NCBI RefSeq assembly: GCF_004348995.1
Contig: NZ_SMKQ01000048.1
Coordinates: 1 to 48,196 of the forward strand
Direction: 5' to 3'
Origin: Nonomuraea terrae
GTDB taxonomy: Bacteria > Actinomycetota > Actinomycetes > Streptosporangiales > Streptosporangiaceae
DNA: 48,196 nt
Part shown: one piece after another, positions 39,480-48,196 of the stretch
Numbering within the stretch: position 1 is the first letter of the stretch
Layout of the letters: each line of letters opens with the position of its first letter
Translations under genes and position numbers: made by a program
The notes under the pieces: model-generated
The model's database searches: none
What the model saw: the letters and a program-made list of their open reading frames with translations, nothing else
Told to the model about the DNA's origin: nothing

Positions 39480-39982
39480 AACGACCTCGGCAGGGCGACG
39501 GCGTGGGCCGCCTCGCAGGCCCCGATGCTGGCGATGAGCTGCGCGACTCCGGGGGAGACCCCGGCCAGCTGCCGCGTACGCAGCTCCGCCGCCGCGCGCT
39601 CGGCGTCGCGCAACCGCGACAGGGACGGCTTCGCCGACGGCGACGCAGAAGGCGAGCCCGACGGCCGCGGCGACTGCGACGCTGGCTGGGGCACCGACTG
39701 GGGCGGCGACTGGGGCGCCTGCGGCACGTGCTTGCGCAGCTCGGCGAGGTGGGCCTGGTGGCGCTGCCGGAACGGGATCAGCTTGTCACCCCCGTCGGCG
39801 ATCAGCGACGAGTAGAGCGCGATCGTCCGCTCCTTCTCGGCGATCAGCTGCCTCAGCAGCCGCGTCTCGGCGGAGTCTTGGGCCGGGGCGGACGGCCGGG
39901 GCGGCCCTGACGAGCTGCAGGCGGTGAGAGCGGCCGCTCCGCCCGCCAGCAAGGCTCGCCGAGACAGGTGACGCGGGCGCAC
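39476..39982 (-). CDS. Tat lipoprotein paired with the DUF4439 protein
   Basis: Exported lipoprotein of 168 residues. The Tat-type signal (SRRALLAGGAAA) ends at L-T-A-C. A helical segment follows (RLLRQLIAEKERTIALYSSL, LIPFRQRHQAHLAELRKHV), then a low-complexity Pro/Ser/Gln stretch of about 35 residues, then another helix (RDAERAAAELRTRQL). Helix pattern and coupling suggest it is a membrane-anchored ferritin-like partner of the next protein. GTG at 39982 is chosen because the twin-arginine motif follows within six residues, with GGAGG upstream; ATG 40066 would give an implausible long n-region. Confidence 0.65.
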   Translation of the reverse strand: MRPRHLSRRALLAGGAAALTACSSSGPPRPSAPAQDSAETRLLRQLIAEKERTIALYSSLIADGGDKLIPFRQRHQAHLAELRKHVPQAPQSPPQSVPQPASQSPRPSGSPSASPSAKPSLSRLRDAERAAAELRTRQLAGVSPGVAQLIASIGACEAAHAVALPRSL

Positions 39983-40066
39983 AGGCGTGGACCTCCAGTG
40001 ACTACGGACGCAGATAGCATCGTACGGGCTGGTGCCCCGGATCGCCGTCAGGCGACGCTCCGCCAT

Positions 40067-40204
40067 TCGACGGTGACGAGTGGCGCTCTCTCCGTGCCTT
40101 CGTACGGATAGGGTGTCAACTGTCGTCGCTGGCCGAGCTGTCAGACGGCGGAGAGCCAGAGGCGAGGTCCGCCCGGCTGAGACATGACAATAGGGGAGGT
40201 CGAT
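40067..40204 (+). promoter_or_regulatory. promoter region of the rimP-nusA-infB operon
   Basis: The gap before rimP contains GGATAGGGT (40106-40114), whose TAGGGT is a common actinomycete -10. No clear -35 is seen. The rimP ribosome binding site is GGGAGG near 40195. Confidence 0.4.
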
Positions 40205-40690
40205 ATGGGCAGCGCATCACCCCGCGACCACCTGATGAAGCTCCTGGAGCCCGTGGTCAGCGCGGAGGGCCTCGATCTGGAGGACATCACGGTCACCCAG
40301 GCGGGCAGGCGACGGATCCTGCGCGTGATCGTCGACCGTGACGGCGGCGTGAGCCTCGACGACGTGGCCGACGTGAGCCAGGCCGTCTCCGCGGCGCTCG
40401 ACGACGACGACGCGATGGGCCAGAGCGCCTACACGCTCGAGGTCTCCTCGCCCGGTGTCGACCGTCCGCTCACCGAGCCGCGCCACTGGCGGCGCGCGGC
40501 CAAACGGCTGGTGAAGGCGGAGATGAGAGACGGCACCGTGATAGAGGGCCGCATTCTGGGCGCCGACGAGAGCGGCGTCGACCTCGACGTCGCCGGCACG
40601 GCGCGCAAGCTTGATTACAAGGACCTGGCCCGGGGACGGGTACAGGTGGAATTCCGCCGGATCGACGACGTCGACGGCGACGAGGGCTAG
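40205..40690 (+). CDS. rimP: ribosome maturation factor RimP
   Basis: Cytoplasmic factor for 30S subunit maturation, 161 residues. Features are [40 protein letters not shown] and [20 protein letters not shown], all diagnostic for RimP. ATG 40205 has GGGAGG 5 bases upstream; ATG 40184 in the same frame lies before that site. First gene of the conserved operon with nusA 11 bases downstream. Confidence 0.95.
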   Translation: MGSASPRDHLMKLLEPVVSAEGLDLEDITVTQAGRRRILRVIVDRDGGVSLDDVADVSQAVSAALDDDDAMGQSAYTLEVSSPGVDRPLTEPRHWRRAAKRLVKAEMRDGTVIEGRILGADESGVDLDVAGTARKLDYKDLARGRVQVEFRRIDDVDGDEG

Positions 40691-40701
40691 GGGGAGCCGC
40701 C

Positions 40702-41706
40702 GTGGACATCGACATGAGCGTCCTGCGCAGCCTGGAGCGGGAGAAGGACATCTCCTTCGACCTGGTCGTCAAGGCGATCGAGGACGCGCTGCTGATCGCA
40801 TACTTCCGCACCGACGGTGCCGCTTCCAAGGCGCGGGCGGAGCTCGACCGCGCGACCGGTCACGTCACGATCTGGGCTGCCGAGATCGACGAGGACGGCG
40901 AGGTCGTCAGGGAATACGACGACACACCCAACAACTTCAGCAGGATCGCCGCGACCACCGCCAAACAGGTCATCCTGCAGCAGTTGCGCGACGCCGAGGA
41001 CGAGATCAACTTCGGCGAGTTCGCCAGCCGCGAGGGCGAGCTGGTCTCCGGCGTCATCCAGCAGGGCAAGGACCCGCGCGTGGTGCTGGTCGACCTCGGC
41101 AAGATCGAGGCCGTGCTGCCGCACGCCGAGCAGGTCCCCGGTGAGGAATACGCGCACGGCGAGCGTATCCGCGCCTACGTGGTGCAGGTGAAGAAGGGCC
41201 ACAAGGGCCCCTCCGTCACCCTGTCGCGCACGCATCCCGGGCTGGTGAAGAAGCTGTTCGCGCTGGAGGTGCCGGAGATCGCCGACGGCACCGTGGAGAT
41301 CGCGGCGGTGGCGCGCGAGGCGGGCCACCGTACGAAGATCGCCGTCAGGTCGCGCAAGGCGGGCGTCAACGCCAAGGGCGCGTGCATCGGCCCGATGGGC
41401 TCGCGCGTGCGCAACGTGATGACCGAGTTGCACGGCGAGAAGATCGACATCATCGACTGGTCGGAAGATCCGGGCGAGTTCGTCGGGAATGCCCTGTCGC
41501 CCGCACGTGTTTCCCACGTCGAGGTTCTCGATCTGGACGGGCGGGTCGCGCGAGTGACGGTGCCCGACTACCAGCTCTCTCTGGCGATCGGCAAAGAGGG
41601 GCAAAATGCGCGGCTCGCGGCCAGGCTCACCGGATGGCGGATCGACATCCGTCCCGACACCCAAGCCGAGGACGCCGCCGGTTCCGTAGATGCGTCAACA
41701 CGGTAA
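40702..41706 (+). CDS. nusA: transcription factor NusA
   Basis: RNA polymerase elongation and termination factor, 334 residues, the short actinobacterial form without the C-terminal acidic repeats. N-terminal domain (about 1-110), S1 domain (about 110-180, with [20 protein letters not shown]) and two KH domains ([39 protein letters not shown]). GTG start with GGGGGAG ribosome binding site. Its 3' end overlaps ylxR by 17 bases. Confidence 0.96.
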   Translation: MDIDMSVLRSLEREKDISFDLVVKAIEDALLIAYFRTDGAASKARAELDRATGHVTIWAAEIDEDGEVVREYDDTPNNFSRIAATTAKQVILQQLRDAEDEINFGEFASREGELVSGVIQQGKDPRVVLVDLGKIEAVLPHAEQVPGEEYAHGERIRAYVVQVKKGHKGPSVTLSRTHPGLVKKLFALEVPEIADGTVEIAAVAREAGHRTKIAVRSRKAGVNAKGACIGPMGSRVRNVMTELHGEKIDIIDWSEDPGEFVGNALSPARVSHVEVLDLDGRVARVTVPDYQLSLAIGKEGQNARLAARLTGWRIDIRPDTQAEDAAGSVDASTR

Positions 41707-41989
41707 GCTGGAATATGGTGGCCAGGCAGCCCCGCAGCGCACCTGTGTGGGTTGCAGGGTTCGCACGGCTCAGTCCGAGCTGCTCCGCCTGGTGCGGGTA
41801 GAGGATCATGTGGTCCCCGACCTGCGAGGACGGCTCCCTGGTCGCGGTGCTTCACTGCATCCGTCCTTGAGTTGTCTGGAGCTTGCCGAGCGTCGCCGAG
41901 CGTTTCCGCGCGCGTTCCGCGTTGCGGGGCCGCTTGACGTGTCGCCCGTGCGGGCGCACCTGGAGGGAGAACCACGAAATGTCATGTAG
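41690..41989 (+). CDS. ylxR: YlxR (DUF448) RNA-binding protein
   Basis: Small nucleic-acid-binding protein of 99 residues with the family motif RTCVGCR at residues 17-23 and G-R-G-A later. It sits between nusA and infB as in most bacteria. In other bacteria family members have been linked to RNase P or transcription. The ATG at 41690 overlaps nusA; no better start exists. Confidence 0.85.
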   Translation: MRQHGKLEYGGQAAPQRTCVGCRVRTAQSELLRLVRVEDHVVPDLRGRLPGRGASLHPSLSCLELAERRRAFPRAFRVAGPLDVSPVRAHLEGEPRNVM

Positions 41990-42114
41990 GACGCCGAGTT
42001 GATGGGCGGAGTCAGATTGCTATGAGCGCCTGATGAGCACGCGGCGATGAAGACGTCAAGGTAGCGACGGTCCGGACGGCACAGCCAGCCTCCCGGGCCG
42101 AGTAAGGGAGTGCA

Positions 42115-45207
<3,093 letters not shown>

Positions 45208-45217
45208 CGCGCGGCCG

Positions 45218-45246
45218 GGCGCCCGGCGGGACATCCGCCGGGCGCC
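45218..45246 (+). terminator. hairpin after infB
   Basis: GGCGCCCGGCGG faces CCGCCGGGCGCC, a perfect 12-base stem with loop GACAT, 10 bases after the infB stop. It may end part of the operon transcripts before ylxP. Confidence 0.7.
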
Positions 45247-45327
45247 TCTCGCACGCCCAGGCCTGGTTCCCACCGCAGCAGGCCGGCCGTGCTTCCACCC
45301 CACCAGGCCAAGCGGTGGTTACCAACG

Positions 45328-45624
45328 ATGTATGTGGGTGCTCTTACCCTGGACATCCTGCTGGGCGACGTCAGGTCGCTGAAGCAGAAGCGCTCTGTCG
45401 TCCGGCCGTTGATCGCCGAGCTGCAGCGCCGTTATCCCAGCGTCGCGGTGGCCGAGACCGGACATCTCGACCTGCACCGCAGGGCTGAGGTCGGCGTGGC
45501 GGTGGTGTCGGCCTCCGCGGGCAACTGCAAGGAGGTCCTCGACGCGTGCGAGCGTATGGTGGCTTTCCGTCCCGAGATCGAGCTGCTGTCGGCCCGGCAT
45601 CGGCTCTACAACGACGAAGATTGA
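45328..45624 (+). CDS. ylxP: YlxP-like DUF503 protein
   Basis: Small protein of 98 residues with the DUF503 pattern MYVGALTLDILLGDVRSLKQ, then RRYPSVAVAETGHLDLHRRA and the final EIELLSARHRLYNDE. The family is conserved between infB and rbfA and is thought to assist ribosome assembly. ATG 45328 fits the family start; the upstream frame from 45289 is not homologous. Confidence 0.88.
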   Translation: MYVGALTLDILLGDVRSLKQKRSVVRPLIAELQRRYPSVAVAETGHLDLHRRAEVGVAVVSASAGNCKEVLDACERMVAFRPEIELLSARHRLYNDED

Positions 45625-45663
45625 ACGAACAGCACGCCAGGTCGTGCGTGAGGGGGAGCGAAC

Positions 45664-46128
45664 ATGGTGGATGCCGCACGAGCGCGCAAGCTCGCCGACC
45701 GCATCCAGCAGATCGTCGCCGAGATGCTGGAGCGCCGGATCAAGGATCCCCGTCTGGGCTTCGTCACCGTGACCGACACGCGCATCACCGCTGATCTGCG
45801 CGATGCGACGGTGTTCTACACGGTGTTCGGCTCCGAGGCGGAGCGGGCCGACAGCGCGGCCGCTCTGGAGAGCGCCAAGGGCATCATCCGCTCCGAGGTG
45901 GGCCGTCAGACCGGTGTGCGTTTCGCTCCCACGCTGACGTTCAAGCATGACCCGCTGCCCGACAGCGCCCGCCACCTCGACGACCTCATCAATGCCGCGC
46001 GGGCGCGCGACGCCGAGGTGGCCCGTCAGGCGCAGACCGCGGCCTACGCGGGTGAGCCCGACCCCTACAGGAAGCCGGAGGAAGGCCCCGGCGAGGGGCC
46101 CGAGTCCGGCGGGGAAGACCAGGCGTGA
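45664..46128 (+). CDS. rbfA: ribosome-binding factor A
   Basis: Cold-adaptation and 16S rRNA processing factor, 154 residues. KH-like core (about 5-115): [60 protein letters not shown] and [20 protein letters not shown]. An acidic Glu/Pro-rich tail follows. ATG with GAGGGGGAG ribosome binding site. Stop overlaps the next GTG (GTGA). Confidence 0.96.
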   Translation: MVDAARARKLADRIQQIVAEMLERRIKDPRLGFVTVTDTRITADLRDATVFYTVFGSEAERADSAAALESAKGIIRSEVGRQTGVRFAPTLTFKHDPLPDSARHLDDLINAARARDAEVARQAQTAAYAGEPDPYRKPEEGPGEGPESGGEDQA

Positions 46129-47165
46129 CACCCGACGTGCGCGACCGGGCCGGCCGTCCGCACCGCGTGGACCGGCGGCCCATGGAGAGCTGCCCGATCC
46201 CCGACTCCCAGTGGGAGCGGGCCCTTGAGCTGATCGGCCGCGCCGACGAGGTGGCGCTGGCCTGCCACGTCACCCCTGACGGCGACGCGCTCGGCTCGAT
46301 GCTGGCGGTGGCCTTCACGCTGCGCCGGATGGGCAAGCGGGTGGTGGCGTCGTTCGGCGACCGCCACTTCGTGGTGCCGCGGCTGCTGCGGTTCCTGCCG
46401 GGCCAGGACATGCTCGTGGCACCGGAGGACTACCCGGCAGAGCCCGAGCTGATGATCGTGTTCGACGCCTCGACGTTCGAGCGCCTCGGGCTGCTGTGCT
46501 CGAACGCCGCCACCGCGCGCGAGGTCATCGTGGTCGACCATCACCCGTCCAACGGCGGGTTCGGCACGCTCGGCCTCATCGACGCCAAGGCGGCGGCCAC
46601 GGCCATGCTGGCCGAGCAGCTCGTCTACCGCCTCGGCGGGCGACTGGACCGTGACATCGCCACCTGCCTGTACGCCGGGCTGGTGACCGACACCGGCTCC
46701 TTCCGCCACTCCTCCGTCACGCCCGCCGTCCACCAGATGGCGGCCAGGCTCGTGGCGACGGGGCTGCGTACCGACGAGATCGCCCGGGAGCTGTGGGACC
46801 GCTCGCCGTTCGGCTACCTCAAGGTGCTCGCCGCCGCGCTCGACCGGGTGACGCTGGAGGACGGCCTCGTCTCGACGTACGTCACGCGGGTCGACCGGGC
46901 CGCGTACGGGCTGCCGTACGCGGAGCTGGAGGGCATCATCGACATCGTCCGGCGCACCGACGAGGCCGAGGTCGCGGTCGTCCTCAAGGAGGACGACCAG
47001 GGCGACTGGCAGGTCTCCACCAGGTCCAAGGGCCGCGTCGACGTGGGATCGGTGTGCGCGGCGCTGGGCGGCGGCGGCCACCACAACGCGGCCGGCTACA
47101 CCTCCCACGACTCCGTGGCGGAGACCATGGCGAAGTTCCGGCGCGAGCTGCGGAAGGTCTGCTGA
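46125..47165 (+). CDS. nrnA: DHH/DHHA1 phosphoesterase, NrnA type
   Basis: Bifunctional nanoRNase and pAp phosphatase of 346 residues. DHH motifs: [35 protein letters not shown] and [15 protein letters not shown]; the DHHA1 half ends with [11 protein letters not shown]. Degrades short RNA and removes pAp. The GTG start overlaps rbfA, giving a 20-residue basic extension; a later ATG ([11 protein letters not shown]) at 46182 is an alternative start. It is coupled to truB. Confidence 0.9.
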   Translation: MTPDVRDRAGRPHRVDRRPMESCPIPDSQWERALELIGRADEVALACHVTPDGDALGSMLAVAFTLRRMGKRVVASFGDRHFVVPRLLRFLPGQDMLVAPEDYPAEPELMIVFDASTFERLGLLCSNAATAREVIVVDHHPSNGGFGTLGLIDAKAAATAMLAEQLVYRLGGRLDRDIATCLYAGLVTDTGSFRHSSVTPAVHQMAARLVATGLRTDEIARELWDRSPFGYLKVLAAALDRVTLEDGLVSTYVTRVDRAAYGLPYAELEGIIDIVRRTDEAEVAVVLKEDDQGDWQVSTRSKGRVDVGSVCAALGGGGHHNAAGYTSHDSVAETMAKFRRELRKVC

Positions 47166-48038
47166 ATGGCCGAGAGCGGTCTGATCATCGTCGACAAGCC
47201 GGCGGAGTGGACCTCCCACGACGTGGTGGCCAAGATGCGGCGCATCGCGGGCACCCGCCGGGTGGGCCACGCGGGCACGCTCGATCCGATGGCCACGGGT
47301 GTGCTGGTGATCGGCGTGGAGAAGGCGACCAGGCTGCTCGGGCACCTGACACTGACCGAGAAGGTGTACGAGGCGACGATCCGGCTCGGCGTCAGCACCA
47401 ACACCGACGACGCCGAGGGCGAGGTCACCGCCACCTCCTCGGCGGCCGGCGTCACCGAGGCGGAGATCCGCAAGGGCATCGAAGCGCTGACCGGTGAGAT
47501 CATGCAGATCCCGCCGCAGGTGAGCGCGATCAAGGTGAACGGGCAGCGGGCGTACAAGATGGCGCGCGCGGGCGAGGAGGTCGAGCTCGCGGCCAGGCCC
47601 GTCACCGTGCGGGAGTTCGACGTACGCGGGATCCGGGCCGGCGGTGACGTCGCCGACGTGGACGCGGTCGTGACCTGCTCCAGCGGCACCTACATCCGCG
47701 CGCTGGCCCGCGACCTGGGGGCGGCGCTCGGCGTCGGCGGGCATCTGACGCGGCTGCGGCGCACCCGCGTGGGGCCGTACGACCTGTCGCTGGCCAGGAC
47801 GGTCGAGCAACTCGCCGGGGAGTGCGTGATCCTGCCGATCGCCGAGGCGGTGGCGGCGGCGTTCCCGCGCCGCGACGTCACGGCGGAGGAGGCCCGCGTC
47901 GTCGGCCACGGCGGCCGGCTGCCCGCGGCCGGCCTCGGCCCGGGACCGATCGGCGTGTTCGGCCCGGACGGCGCCTTGCTCGCGCTGGTCGAGGAGCAAG
48001 GCCGCACGGCCAAGCCCGTCGCGGTCTTCGTCAGCTGA
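47166..48038 (+). CDS. truB: tRNA pseudouridine-55 synthase
   Basis: Makes pseudouridine 55 in the T loop of tRNAs. 290 residues. Catalytic Asp40 lies in HAGTLDPMATGVLVIG; other motifs are GLIIVDKPAEWTSHDVVAKM, TGEIMQIPPQVSAIKVNGQR and CSSGTYIRALARDLGAALG. A C-terminal TruB domain with PUA-like end follows. The ATG follows the nrnA stop directly (spacing 0). Confidence 0.97.
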   Translation: MAESGLIIVDKPAEWTSHDVVAKMRRIAGTRRVGHAGTLDPMATGVLVIGVEKATRLLGHLTLTEKVYEATIRLGVSTNTDDAEGEVTATSSAAGVTEAEIRKGIEALTGEIMQIPPQVSAIKVNGQRAYKMARAGEEVELAARPVTVREFDVRGIRAGGDVADVDAVVTCSSGTYIRALARDLGAALGVGGHLTRLRRTRVGPYDLSLARTVEQLAGECVILPIAEAVAAAFPRRDVTAEEARVVGHGGRLPAAGLGPGPIGVFGPDGALLALVEEQGRTAKPVAVFVS

Positions 48039-48196
48039 CCCGCCCGCACACCGGAGCGCTGGGTGCGGTGGACCGGGGATCGCCCCCCGCCACCCCCAAG
48101 AGGCGAGCGGCGTCTGCGGTGTCCGCGGCGCACCAGGCACTACTTCCCAGACGCGGGCGCTCGGTGCGGAGGGCGTGGCAGGGTACGCCCTGGAAG
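48039..48196. other. right edge, no gene seen
   Basis: The last 158 bases hold no supported gene or strong hairpin. The next gene of this operon in related genomes is usually ribF, which would begin beyond the edge. Confidence 0.4.

Noticed and set aside
46065..48140. 691-codon minus-strand open frame over nrnA and truB
   Set aside because: Antisense shadow of two well-supported genes.

Overview
The window looks like a chromosomal stretch from a high-GC, mycelial-type actinomycete, most likely of the Streptosporangiales (Nonomuraea-like). This is inferred from the strong G/C third-codon bias, many GTG starts, long GC hairpins, Tat lipoproteins, ATPase-less sugar ABC operons and a KstR2-type regulator. 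I see no tRNA, rRNA, insertion sequence, integrase or CRISPR array.

Bases 1-2600 hold a putative alpha/beta hydrolase, an acyltransferase-3 membrane protein and a MerR regulator. Bases 2616-17160 are the most distinctive part: two parallel amino-sugar modules in the same order, each with a divergent BadF/NagK-type kinase, an RpiR regulator, a UPF0309 SIS protein, and a sugar ABC binding protein with two permeases. Module 1 (2616-9812) carries a DasABC-like chitobiose importer and a secreted GH16 enzyme with a CBM3 domain. Module 2 (11277-17160) carries an NgcEFG-like GlcNAc/chitobiose importer. Neither encodes an ATPase, so a shared MsiK-type ATPase elsewhere is expected. Between them lie two tandemly duplicated regulators made of two GntR winged helices each with no ligand domain, and a small Cys-rich protein. 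The likely combined role is uptake, phosphorylation and regulated use of GlcNAc oligomers from chitin or cell wall, with RpiR proteins as the local regulators.

Bases 17228-20294 hold metE and a divergent LysR gene with a perfect operator-like inverted repeat. Bases 20287-25987 hold an AlkD-like protein, a KstR2-like TetR with KstR2-type boxes, a PhoD-like phosphatase without a signal peptide, a NagZ-type GH3 hexosaminidase behind a striking palindrome, a pentapeptide-repeat protein and a NIPSNAP protein. Bases 26191-31238 hold two related tiny secreted proteins, a nested inverted repeat, an SDR and a flavin reductase (the latter behind a second KstR2-type box), a gene-poor stretch, a small orphan gene divergent from a GntR/HutC regulator, and a GNAT enzyme. 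Bases 31351-36259 hold cutC, a CitE-like DUF6986 protein, an FprA-type reductase, a C-terminally truncated acyl-CoA synthetase and an unknown protein.

From 36407 on the window is core genome: a membrane protein, proS, a pair of ferritin-like DUF4439-type genes, then the conserved rimP-nusA-ylxR-infB-ylxP-rbfA-nrnA-truB translation and RNA operon running to the right edge.
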